Positions 8,345 to 16,126 of a DNA stretch of 64,000 nucleotides are shown here, in pieces; position 1 is the first letter of the stretch; each line of letters begins with the position of its first letter. Origin of the DNA: Cenarchaeum symbiosum A. Its GTDB lineage: Archaea > Thermoproteota > Nitrososphaeria > Nitrososphaerales > Nitrosopumilaceae. The notes beneath the pieces were generated by a model. The model was given only the letters and a program-made list of their open reading frames with translations, ran no database searches and was not told the DNA's origin. The stretch covers positions 194,832-258,831 of the forward strand of contig DP000238.1 in NCBI GenBank assembly GCA_000200715.1. The letters run 5' to 3'. The position numbers and the translations under genes were made by a program.

Positions 8345-8710
8345 CTAGAGATAGTGGATTCTCTTATGTGCGTTGTATTCGACCTCATACTGTGTGACAA
8401 ACCCGCAGTGGGGGCACGAGTACATCGAGAGCTGCTTTGACTGCTCCCTTTCTATCTGCCTTCCAGAGACGGATCTTATGCGGACGATATCGGAGCTGGA
8501 GACCACGGCAAAGTTCCTGCCTTCTCCTATCGAGTCCAGGAACTCCTTGATGGCGGTCATCACCTCGGTCCTGTCCACCGGCTCGTCCTCGATGGGGGAG
8601 AGCACAAACTCGTGGAGCTTTACCGCCGGGATGGCCGCCACGTTGTCTGAGACGTATATGAGCAGCTCCTGCTTTATGGATTCGACCTCCCTGCAGTCGA
8701 CTGTTATCAT
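8345..8710 (-). CDS. Zinc-finger-tailed hypothetical protein
   Basis: A 121-residue protein with an N-terminal alpha/beta domain of about 90 residues (AIPAVKLHEFVLSP; AVVSSSDIVRIRS) followed by a C-terminal C2H2-like finger CX2C-X12-HX3H (CPHCGFVTQ, HKRIH). A TATA-like box at 8731-8740 is centred 26 bases before the ATG. The combination suggests a small nucleic-acid-binding regulator. I do not recognise the N-terminal domain. Confidence 0.75.
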   Translation of the reverse strand: MITVDCREVESIKQELLIYVSDNVAAIPAVKLHEFVLSPIEDEPVDRTEVMTAIKEFLDSIGEGRNFAVVSSSDIVRIRSVSGRQIEREQSKQLSMYSCPHCGFVTQYEVEYNAHKRIHYL

Positions 8711-8983
8711 GCAGGTTCCCCGTGGGTCATGTTATTTTAGTCTAACAAGATGCCTGGCATCACAGGCCGATCTCAAACTTTGGTGCCATGCGAGGCGTTT
8801 GGGCCGCGCCCCTCCAAGTGCAGCACAAAGGGCCCCGCGTCTAAAAGCCCCGTTATTGTGTCTAGACGCCGCAGAGAAAACCCGTCTGCCTTGTCTCTAC
8901 GATCAGAGCCCCAAACTCTCACCGGGGATCCGTGCTAAAGTCTGTCAAACCGCCCCCGCCGGGCAACCGCCGCAGCGCCCCTG

Positions 8984-9373
8984 CTATGCACGAAGCGCCG
9001 GCATGCCCGCGTACGGCCTGGTGTCTGTCATGACAAAAGTCAGATCGGCACCTTCCACCGTGTCCCTGTCCGTCGTAAACGGGTTCTCATCCGTGCCGGC
9101 TGCGGGCTCCATATCAACGGGCTCGGAGCAGCTTGCAGCCACGCCCCCCACGGCTATCGCCAGCGCGACAAGACCGATTCCCAGGGCGAGGCTCCTCTTT
9201 GCCATGCGGGGGTTTCTATCCCTCATTGCAGCGTATACAATCACGCCACCTACCACGTTCATAAAGACCGGAAGCAGGTACCACGCACTGGAGTTTCTCG
9301 CGAGGTATTTGTTGCACTCGGGGCACCTTACCGCACCGTAGGATACGGGTTTGCCGCATTGATGACAGTACAC
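8984..9373 (-). CDS. Zinc-ribbon membrane protein
   Basis: A 129-residue protein with a GTG start. Residues 3-20 are a zinc ribbon (CHQC, CPEC). Hydrophobic segments at about residues 31-49 and 60-80 would cross the membrane, followed by an acidic tail of about 45 residues. This layout occurs in many archaeal and bacterial proteins of unknown role. A TATA-like box at 9399-9410 lies about 30 bases upstream. The 270-base stretch between this gene and 8710 holds no gene I can support. Confidence 0.7.
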   Translation of the reverse strand: MYCHQCGKPVSYGAVRCPECNKYLARNSSAWYLLPVFMNVVGGVIVYAAMRDRNPRMAKRSLALGIGLVALAIAVGGVAASCSEPVDMEPAAGTDENPFTTDRDTVEGADLTFVMTDTRPYAGMPALRA

Positions 9374-9410
9374 TATCAGTCATGTTGGCAGTTCTCGCTA
9401 TTATACTTAG

Positions 9411-9676
9411 CACTGCAGGACGTGGATTTGGGCCCATGCTCAGACATACAGCCCCTGGATGGAAAATCTGTGCCTGAAAGAGGAATATGCCGGCGGGAAT
9501 AAGCCGCCTCTCACGTTCAGAAATAACGCCATCACGGCGGCAACTGACCTGAGAAGGCCATACGCAAGGCAGATCCGGATAAATGCCGGCAAGCTGCTTA
9601 TTCACAGCTGGAACCTAGAGCGGGAGGCCCCTCTCACATAGATTTTATTTCCATAACAAAATGTATCTGACAGGAA
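9411..9676. other. Intergenic stretch, no supported gene
   Basis: It lies between the divergent genes at 9373 and 9677. A 60-codon plus-strand frame (9459-9641) is the only one of any length and has no domain or promoter. Bases 9642-9650 are the T-rich TATA-like box of the next gene, about 30 bases before its ATG. Confidence 0.3.
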
Positions 9677-10726
9677 ATGGAGGCAGCCAAAAAAGGGGTA
9701 ACATACTTTCCCAAGCAAGGAACTTATCACGGTGACGTATACGGAGATCTGGCTTTTACTAACGAATACGATTCGCCCGTCATAGGGATAGACCGTGCCG
9801 ATCTAATACGTGACAGCGAAGCGGAGCCCATCAGCAGCTACATCGATTTCAACGACAACGCCGATCCCGCATATCGCATTCTATCAAATTTTGTCGCCCC
9901 CATTAACAACGACAAATACTGCTCACTTGACAGGGCGTACAACAGACTACACCTGGACAAATCAGGAATGCGGCAGAACCTACTCCATATTCCTGGTTCT
10001 GAAGATGATGCCGCAAAGCCAATTACCCGACAGATACAGCTAACCCTGCTTGATCATCCCATTGAGACGCTTCATTCCGGATCAGAGCGCTATTCATATC
10101 AAGACATGGTCATACAGGCCCAGACCATACGTTACAACCGGAACAAGCGTGAAAGGCGCGCCCTGGAATGCCTCAAGGAACTGAAATATTACTACACAAA
10201 GGACAAGGCGGGAAGGGAGGCGTTTGGTTCTACATCCCGGCCTGATAATATGCAGAACCTGTCATACTATGATTCAACATCCCCAGACGATGAACACCGC
10301 TCTATAATGATAGACGAGATTCAAGACATGTGCGACAAGTTTTATGATTCATACAGAGTCAGGCTGACGCATTTTGTCACAAATCTAAAGATGATGCATG
10401 CGCTGGCGATAAACGCATTCCCGTCTGATACGCACAACCTTGAGCCGTATCAAAGATGTATTGGAATAAAGAAATTTCCTGGCATGCCCGATGCTCGGCT
10501 TGTCGCTTCCCCGTACTGTGACGATTACAAGCTGTATGCGGTCTCCCAGCCGCACAATGTGATGACATTGATTGAGGGCCCAAAGAGGGTAAAGACCTGG
10601 ATCGGCACGGACGGTACAGAACACATCCAGATGCTCGATTACTGCCAGTATGCGTGCCTCCAAGGCAGTCCGGACGGCCGGTTGCACGGCTGTATGGCCG
10701 CATTTGACAGCGGGGAAATGAAATAA
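9677..10726 (+). CDS. Hypothetical protein, unknown family
   Basis: A 349-residue soluble protein with no family I recognise. It is rich in Tyr, Asp and Asn (SSYIDFNDNADPAYRIL; YYYTKDKAGREAFGS) and has many charged residues between about 150 and 210. No membrane segment, nucleotide-binding loop or metal cluster is evident. Six cysteines are scattered. A T-rich TATA-like box precedes the ATG by about 30 bases. Codon composition is slightly richer in A/T than in the neighbours, which may hint at a lineage-specific gene. Confidence 0.65.
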   Translation: MEAAKKGVTYFPKQGTYHGDVYGDLAFTNEYDSPVIGIDRADLIRDSEAEPISSYIDFNDNADPAYRILSNFVAPINNDKYCSLDRAYNRLHLDKSGMRQNLLHIPGSEDDAAKPITRQIQLTLLDHPIETLHSGSERYSYQDMVIQAQTIRYNRNKRERRALECLKELKYYYTKDKAGREAFGSTSRPDNMQNLSYYDSTSPDDEHRSIMIDEIQDMCDKFYDSYRVRLTHFVTNLKMMHALAINAFPSDTHNLEPYQRCIGIKKFPGMPDARLVASPYCDDYKLYAVSQPHNVMTLIEGPKRVKTWIGTDGTEHIQMLDYCQYACLQGSPDGRLHGCMAAFDSGEMK

Positions 10727-10758
10727 TATACCGAGGATACAGTCAACATTGGTTTATC

Positions 10759-11145
10759 ATGGCGGACTCTGAATCCTACGGGGTTGAAAAGGGCCACAGT
10801 GCCCAGTTCATCGAATGGCTCAACAAGGCGGCAGGCGAGCGCGGCATAAAATTCGAGGCCAGATTGTACGGGTACACCCTAGAGACGGACAACTTTGGAT
10901 CCTTTGAGATGTTCTCCTGGATAGGCGATGCCAGGCAGTCCCGGAGGCTCATAGTGCGGGCCAGCAAGCGCTTCAAGGTAAAGGTGATAGAAGGCGGGTA
11001 CAAGACCCGCGAGCAGATGTTCCACACTAGTAGGACCGACTATGCCATGGTCAGAAAAGGAGACCGGGTGATAGGCAGGCTGCAGCTCGAAGCGTCAAGG
11101 TTCCGCAACGACCACTGGAAGATAAAAAACGAAGAGCGCACCTAG
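10759..11145 (+). CDS. Hypothetical protein
   Basis: A 128-residue basic protein (WLNKAAGERGIKFEARLYGY; RLIVRASKRFKVKVIEGGY). A TATA-like box at 10727-10735 lies about 28 bases before the ATG. It appears to be a small alpha/beta domain. The family is unknown to me. It ends 8 bases from a convergent gene. Confidence 0.6.
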   Translation: MADSESYGVEKGHSAQFIEWLNKAAGERGIKFEARLYGYTLETDNFGSFEMFSWIGDARQSRRLIVRASKRFKVKVIEGGYKTREQMFHTSRTDYAMVRKGDRVIGRLQLEASRFRNDHWKIKNEERT

Positions 11146-11153
11146 CTGGATGA

Positions 11154-11597
11154 TCAGGTGCGTCCGAGCTCGATTACCACTATGTCGCCATTCTCAGTTA
11201 TCGTCCTTGGGGACCCTGAATCATCCTTGGCGCATATCTCCATGACCCTGCCGACCATTGATGTAAACGGGTCAAGGTCAGATGGCCTGTCGACCCTGCT
11301 GTGCCGTGAATCCCACCGGACCAGATCCCCGACTATCACGCCGTCCCTTGACCGGATTCCCACGCGGGAGCCGGGCCCAAAACAGCCCACTGTCTTTCTG
11401 GTAAGATCCAGTGACGCAGACTCTGCCGCCTGGTACAGCCCACGTGTGAACTTTAGATCGGGCCATTTTAGCAGCCCGTTGTCCCCCTTGGTGTACAGGC
11501 ACCCCTTGACTATCTCCAGGCCCTTGTAGGGCTGGGATGACTTGACTAAATGATCGGGGTAAAAGAGATCGCCTGGTTCCATATCTTCATTTGACAT
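11154..11597 (-). CDS. Hypothetical protein
   Basis: A 147-residue protein. ATG 11597 is preferred over upstream starts (up to 11750) because a clear TATA box (GTTTATAA on this strand, 11621-11628) lies 28 bases before it. The sequence is beta-rich, with GSRVGIRSRDGVIVGDLVRWD near the centre, and resembles a small barrel, but I cannot name a family. Confidence 0.6.
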   Translation of the reverse strand: MSNEDMEPGDLFYPDHLVKSSQPYKGLEIVKGCLYTKGDNGLLKWPDLKFTRGLYQAAESASLDLTRKTVGCFGPGSRVGIRSRDGVIVGDLVRWDSRHSRVDRPSDLDPFTSMVGRVMEICAKDDSGSPRTITENGDIVVIELGRT

Positions 11598-11756
11598 TGT
11601 GCCCCGGTACTCGATATTGGTTATAAACTGCCGCGGGTACGGCCTTTTCATACGGGGATTTGGGGGCGGCATGCCAGCCGGATTGTAAAATGCAGTGATA
11701 TATTCAACGGGCCCCGTGGGCAAGCCACAAATACGGAATGTCATGCACACAACAGA

Positions 11757-12632
11757 ATGAACGTGGGGTTGGTGGGTACAGGCATGCTGGGAACCGGCAT
11801 CGGCTTGCGCCTCCTAAAGACTGGCATCAACGTTATAGCATACAACAGGACCGCCGATAAGACCAAGGCCCTCGAAGACGCGGGCGCCCGCATAGCAAAG
11901 AGCCCCGGGGAAGCAGCAGGCCTCTCTGATACGGTGATAACCTGCGTGACAGACGCCGATGCCCTCGAACAGGTCTCATTCGGGGAGAACGGCATAGCAC
12001 AGGGGGCACACAAAGATCTCGTATTATGTGATATGAGCACGATAAACCCGGAAGGGGCCGTCTCTATCTCCAAAAAGCTCGCAGATGCAGGAATCCGCAT
12101 GGTAGACGCGCCGGTCATGGGGGGACCTGGCGCCGCCATGCGGGGGGAGCTTGTGATAATGGCCTCTGGCGACAAGGGGGCCTATGAGGAGAGAAGGGGC
12201 ATACTCGGGGCGGTCTCGCGCAAGATGTTCTATCTTGGGGGCAGCGGCACTGCATATTCGATAAAGCTTGCCATGAACCTGCAGATAGCAATGCTTGCCA
12301 TATCGCTCTCCGAGGGGATAACGCTTGCACGCGGAGCATCTGTCGACCCGCACAAGTTTCTAGAGGTGCTCAATTCGACCTACTTTAACACCGGCATGAG
12401 CAACAACAAGGCGTACAAGATGATAGAGGGCAGCTTTGAGCCGTCATTTTTGCTGCGCAACCTGAAAAAGGACCTCCATACGATAAACGACCACGCAGAG
12501 TCATCCCGGCTGAAGCTGCCACTCAGCACGCTGGCAGAGGAGGTCTATAGTGAGGCCGTAAAGGGGGGCTTTGGCGATCTGGACTATACCGGTATACTAG
12601 CATACCTAAAGGAATCCACGCGGCTCAAATGA
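11757..12632 (+). CDS. Beta-hydroxyacid dehydrogenase (3-hydroxyisobutyrate dehydrogenase family)
   Basis: A 291-residue NAD(P)-dependent dehydrogenase. The N-terminal Rossmann motif is GLVGTGMLGTGIG, the substrate-binding signature is DAPVMGGPGAAMRGEL, and the catalytic lysine lies in SIKLAMNL at about residue 170. The family reduces or oxidises short beta-hydroxyacids, or glyoxylate and succinic semialdehyde. In a thaumarchaeon a semialdehyde reductase for the 3-hydroxypropionate/4-hydroxybutyrate cycle is an attractive guess, unproven. The stop overlaps the next start as ATGA. Confidence 0.85.
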   Translation: MNVGLVGTGMLGTGIGLRLLKTGINVIAYNRTADKTKALEDAGARIAKSPGEAAGLSDTVITCVTDADALEQVSFGENGIAQGAHKDLVLCDMSTINPEGAVSISKKLADAGIRMVDAPVMGGPGAAMRGELVIMASGDKGAYEERRGILGAVSRKMFYLGGSGTAYSIKLAMNLQIAMLAISLSEGITLARGASVDPHKFLEVLNSTYFNTGMSNNKAYKMIEGSFEPSFLLRNLKKDLHTINDHAESSRLKLPLSTLAEEVYSEAVKGGFGDLDYTGILAYLKESTRLK

Positions 12633-13252
12633 ATACAGCATCAGCAGTCTCCGCAAGTGTATCGGAGATCCAGTACTGTGAACTGAATATATACGGCAAG
12701 ATACTGTGTGATGCAGTGAAGATATACACAAAAACAGGCGACGACGGGACTACCGGCCTGCAGGGCGGCAGGCGCGTCCCAAAGTCAGACCCCCGCATAT
12801 CCGCGTATGGCGGCGTAGACGAGATAAACTCGTTATTGGGCGTGGTGCTCTCACACGGGCTTGAAGGGGACATCGAGAGCATCATGGCCAGGATACAAAA
12901 CGAGCTCTTTGTAACCGGCGCCGACCTCTCCAATCCAAACCTCGAAGACGGCAAGAACCGGGTCACCGAACAGATGGTAAAGAGACTCGAAGATGACATA
13001 GACATGCTCGAGGAAAAGCTCGAGCCACTGACGAGCTTTATACTTCCCGGCGGGGATGTCGCTGCCGCATTCATACACCTTGCAAGGACTGCGGCAAGGC
13101 GGGCAGAAACCCTGGTTGTAATACTGGAGGAAAAGGAGAAGATCAACCCCTGGTGCCGTATATACCTCAACAGGCTGGCAGACATATTGTTCGTAATGGC
13201 TAGGATCCGCAACAGCCAGCAGGACTGCCCCGACGTGCCCTGGGTTCCATAG
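12629..13252 (+). CDS. Cob(I)alamin adenosyltransferase, PduO type
   Basis: A 207-residue protein that transfers adenosyl from ATP to cobalamin. Signatures are KIYTKTGDDGTTGL, GGVDEINS and FILPGG...HLARTAARRAE. The first ATG overlaps the preceding stop by ATGA, giving an N-terminal extension of about 33 residues before the family core. A later start such as GTG 12717 near KIYTKTG is possible. Adenosylcobalamin would serve methylmalonyl-CoA mutase in the thaumarchaeal carbon cycle (established for the group, not seen here). Confidence 0.88.
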   Translation: MNTASAVSASVSEIQYCELNIYGKILCDAVKIYTKTGDDGTTGLQGGRRVPKSDPRISAYGGVDEINSLLGVVLSHGLEGDIESIMARIQNELFVTGADLSNPNLEDGKNRVTEQMVKRLEDDIDMLEEKLEPLTSFILPGGDVAAAFIHLARTAARRAETLVVILEEKEKINPWCRIYLNRLADILFVMARIRNSQQDCPDVPWVP

Positions 13253-13293
13253 AGGGATACCCTTTAATCCCGCACTAGGCGCCGCCAATCCGT

Positions 13294-13370
13294 GCCAGGG
13301 TAGCTCAGCCTGGGAGAGCACTCGGCTGAAGACCGAGCTGTCGCGCGTTCAAATCCCGCCCCTGGCACCA
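13294..13370 (+). tRNA. tRNA-Phe (GAA)
   Basis: A cloverleaf with acceptor GCCAGGG/CCCTGGC, anticodon stem CTCGG/CCGAG and loop CTGAAGA (anticodon GAA). The T loop is TTCAAAT. The discriminator is A at 13367, and CCA is encoded at 13368-13370. The T stem GCGCG/CCCGC has a C-C mismatch next to the closing pair. No intron is present. Confidence 0.92.
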
Positions 13371-13465
13371 CAATGAAACTCGTCACATCATGCATTCCCG
13401 GGCGCATCTCCCGTGCCGGGGCACCGCCCGCACTATTTAATAACACGTGGCTGGTATCATAGGAT

Positions 13466-13591
13466 ATGTCCGAGAAGAGCTCCTGCCCGTACTGTGATTC
13501 CATATTTGAAGACAAGGATGAGCTGTCAAAGCACATTGACAGAATCCACCACGGTTCGGGCCTGCTGGAAGGGGACGGCCGCAAGTTCTAG
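13466..13591 (+). CDS. 41-residue C2H2 zinc-finger microprotein
   Basis: The protein is almost only a C2H2 finger: CX2C-X12-HX4H in residues 7-28 (CPYCDSIF, HIDRIHH), then a short tail. A TATA box (CTATTTAATA, about 13433-13442) lies 28 bases before the ATG. The HD-domain gene starts three bases after its stop, so the two probably form an operon. Confidence 0.75.
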   Translation: MSEKSSCPYCDSIFEDKDELSKHIDRIHHGSGLLEGDGRKF

Positions 13592-13594
13592 GCC

Positions 13595-14401
13595 TTGATC
13601 GAGGACTTTTTCAAGGCAGCCGCCCTGCTCAAGACCGTACCGAGGCAGGGCTGGATAGAAAAGACCGGCATAGCTAATCCTGAATCCGTGGCCGACCACT
13701 CCTATTCCGCCTCGGTGATCTCGATGGTATTCGGGGACATGCTGGGGCTTGACGCAGACAAGATGGTGCGCATGTCACTTTTGCACGATCTTGCAGAGAC
13801 CGTCACAAGTGATATCACCCCGGAAAAAATGGAGGGGCACGACAAACAAGAGCTCGAGAACAAGGTCATGCTCGGCATACTGTCCACCCTCCCTGCCGCC
13901 CTTCAGGAGCGATACCTCGGTATATGGGACGAGTTCTCTGCCGGCAAGTCGCCTGAATCAAGGCTGTTCCACGAGATAGACAAGCTCGAGATGGCCATAC
14001 AGGCTACGGCCTATTCCGGGCAGTATCCAGGCAGGAGCTTTGCACCGTTTGTACAGTCGGCCGATTCTGTCATACAAACGCCTGAGCTGAGGAAGATATT
14101 TTTGTCCATAACTGGGGGCATGCAGACAGCCGTTGCAGACAAGGTCCTGGCAAAGAGCGGGGGCGCGCCAGAAGACGGACCCGTTGACAAGGACGTGGTA
14201 ATAGAGGTGCAAAGGCAGGTCATAGGGGTACTATTCGAGGTGATAAAGCGATTTCAAGAGAACAACGGCCTTGATGACGAGTACTTTAAGATAATATCCT
14301 CGGGCAGGGCCGGTACAGAACAGAAGAGGCTCGACGAGATAACCAAGAAGAGAAAGGACAATGCGCTCGTGGTGGACAAGCTGCTCTCGCAGCTGGAATA
14401 G
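13595..14401 (+). CDS. HD-domain hydrolase (YfbR/HDDC2-like)
   Basis: A 268-residue protein with a TTG start. The metal-binding HD motifs are SVADHSYSAS (His near residue 34) and SLLHDLAETVTSDITP (HD near 68), as in the YfbR/HDDC2 5'-deoxynucleotidase family. That core usually ends near residue 190; here a charged, helical C-terminal extension of about 70 residues follows. It probably removes phosphate from deoxynucleoside monophosphates, but substrate is inferred from family only. It follows a zinc-finger microprotein by three bases. Confidence 0.78.
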   Translation: MIEDFFKAAALLKTVPRQGWIEKTGIANPESVADHSYSASVISMVFGDMLGLDADKMVRMSLLHDLAETVTSDITPEKMEGHDKQELENKVMLGILSTLPAALQERYLGIWDEFSAGKSPESRLFHEIDKLEMAIQATAYSGQYPGRSFAPFVQSADSVIQTPELRKIFLSITGGMQTAVADKVLAKSGGAPEDGPVDKDVVIEVQRQVIGVLFEVIKRFQENNGLDDEYFKIISSGRAGTEQKRLDEITKKRKDNALVVDKLLSQLE

Positions 14402-14454
14402 GCCCGGGGGCACAGTTCTGCGGGATTTTTATAATCAAGGGGATCACACATTCC

Positions 14455-14811
14455 ATGCAGTACTTTGCCGCCCTTACCCAGGGCAAAAAGAGGGTCGAGG
14501 CGGCCCGCGTATACCTAAATGACATCCCGGAGGCAGGCGGGCGCGCCATGCCCGCTCTTGCGCTAAAACCGGCATCAAAGGACAACGTATGGACGCCCGT
14601 AGGGACGGAGATGCTCTATGCGTTTGTCGACGAATCGTCGGGGTTTGTGCTGACCGATAAGAGCGGGCACATACTGGCAATAGTGGACAATGACGGCCTC
14701 TCCAAGACTGTAATCCAGGGCGTTACTCCGCCTCAAAAGGAGGCGCTGATAAAGTCCTTCCAGGCGGACAACATACCTGAATACAAGGGCATGGTCACTC
14801 TTCCCGTGTGA
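14455..14811 (+). CDS. Hypothetical protein
   Basis: A 118-residue soluble protein with a TATA box (TTTTATAATC, about 14427-14436) 24 bases before the ATG. The middle (MLYAFVDESSGFVLTDKSGHILAIVD) is a beta-hairpin-rich stretch. Only two basic patches and no catalytic motif are visible. I do not recognise it. Confidence 0.6.
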   Translation: MQYFAALTQGKKRVEAARVYLNDIPEAGGRAMPALALKPASKDNVWTPVGTEMLYAFVDESSGFVLTDKSGHILAIVDNDGLSKTVIQGVTPPQKEALIKSFQADNIPEYKGMVTLPV

Positions 14812-14855
14812 TCAAATCCGCAACATTTTAGACACCTGTGTATGGCTGGATATAC

Positions 14856-15488
14856 ATGGGAAGCTTTAGCCGCGAGATAGAGGTGCGCGGGCACCTCATA
14901 GATTCGTCCATACTGACCAGGATATTCGACGGCGTAATGGACCTAAAAGGCGATTTTGAGGTGCTCGAGATAACCATAGGCAAGAGAAAGGGGGATCCCA
15001 GCTATGCGAGATTGATGGTCCAGGGGGGCACGCAGGTGCACCTGGACAGGATCCTAGACATTGCGTACAGGGCCGGCGCCACATCCAAGGTGGAGCGCGA
15101 CGCGCATCTTGCACGGGCCCCCAAGAACATGGCGATGCCTGACAACTTTTACAGCACGACCAACAACAGGACGCAGATATTCCTCGGGAACAGGTGGACA
15201 GACGTGCAGGACATGATGATGGACAAGTGCATAGTGGTCAAGGGGAAGAGGGCCGCATGCGTGCCGATTAGAGAGGTTAAACGCGGCGACCTTGTAGTGG
15301 TGGGAGAATCGGGCGTCAAGGTGACGCCGCCCGAGAGGCCGCGCGAGGGGGTAAACGTGTTTGAGTTCATGGGGAGCAGCAGTTCAAGCGAGCGGCCCAC
15401 CCAGCATATCGCCCGGAGGGTCGCCGAAGACATGTACAGGACCAAGGCCAAAGGCGGCAGGATAGTCCTCGTGGCGGCCCCGCCATAG
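14856..15488 (+). CDS. LOR/SDH-family (TIGR00300-like) protein, N-terminal part
   Basis: A 210-residue product corresponding to the N-terminal half of the archaeal LOR/SDH conserved-domain family, related to the ornithine cyclodeaminase half of cyanobacterial ArgZ. ATG 14856 is 29 bases after ACATTTTAGA; an earlier in-frame GTG at 14838 is possible. It stops at a TAG at 15486-15488. The next gene carries the other half in a different frame. If the C4 run at 15478-15481 were C5, the join would read VLVAAPAIVHTG, close to the family consensus. I therefore read these as one gene broken by a one-base deletion, in sequence or in data. Confidence 0.75.
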   Translation: MGSFSREIEVRGHLIDSSILTRIFDGVMDLKGDFEVLEITIGKRKGDPSYARLMVQGGTQVHLDRILDIAYRAGATSKVERDAHLARAPKNMAMPDNFYSTTNNRTQIFLGNRWTDVQDMMMDKCIVVKGKRAACVPIREVKRGDLVVVGESGVKVTPPERPREGVNVFEFMGSSSSSERPTQHIARRVAEDMYRTKAKGGRIVLVAAPP

Positions 15489-16081
15489 TGCACACGGGCG
15501 CGGCAGATTCTGTCGCGGAGCTTGTAAAAAAGGGCTATATCCGCGGTGTCCTGGCCGGCAACGCACTGGCAGTCCACGATATTGAATACGCCACCTTGGG
15601 CACCTCGCTTGGCATGAATGTTCACGACGGCACGCTTGCAGTAAGAGGCCATAGAAACCACATGGAGGCGATAAACAGCGTCTTCCGGGCGGGCTCCATA
15701 CCAAGGATGGTATCCTCGGGCGCTCTCAAGAGGGGGATAATGTACCAGTGCATAAAGAAAAAGATACCGCTGGTCCTTGCCGGGTCGATACGGGACGACG
15801 GGCCCCTCCCCGACGTGATAACCGATGTAACCGAGGCGCAAAAAGAGTACAAAAAGGTCCTCAAAGACGCGCAGATGGTCATGATGGTATCGACCATGCT
15901 CCACTCGATAGCCACCGGCAACATGCTGCCCGCAGACGTAAAGGTGATAGTCGTAGATATCAGCCAGCCGACAGTCACCAAGCTGATGGACAGGGGCACA
16001 TGGCAGGCCCTTGGGATAGTCTCGGATGTGGGGGCGTTTTTGCCCATGGTTGCAGCCGAGATAAAAAAGCTAGAAGGCTAG
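15488..16081 (+). CDS. LOR/SDH-family (TIGR00300-like) protein, C-terminal part
   Basis: A 197-residue continuation of the preceding gene, beginning at GTG 15488 inside the overlapping TAGTG. It holds the Rossmann-like half (VLAGNALAVHDIE; VHDGTLAVRGHRNHMEAIN; IVSDVGAFLPMVAAEI). Together the two parts give about 410 residues, the usual length of the single-chain family. In archaea one member was reported as an ornithine cyclodeaminase (family knowledge). Translation coupling through TAGTG could still make two subunits, so function may survive. Confidence 0.75.
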   Translation: MHTGAADSVAELVKKGYIRGVLAGNALAVHDIEYATLGTSLGMNVHDGTLAVRGHRNHMEAINSVFRAGSIPRMVSSGALKRGIMYQCIKKKIPLVLAGSIRDDGPLPDVITDVTEAQKEYKKVLKDAQMVMMVSTMLHSIATGNMLPADVKVIVVDISQPTVTKLMDRGTWQALGIVSDVGAFLPMVAAEIKKLEG

Positions 16082-16126
16082 CCAGTGTACCCGCACAATA
16101 TGCGGGTTTGGCATGGCAAAAACTGC

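Noticed and set aside
9459-9641. 60-codon frame with a 13-base match (TGTGCCTGAAAGA) to 23583-23595
   Set aside because: The match is short and does not extend; no promoter or domain.
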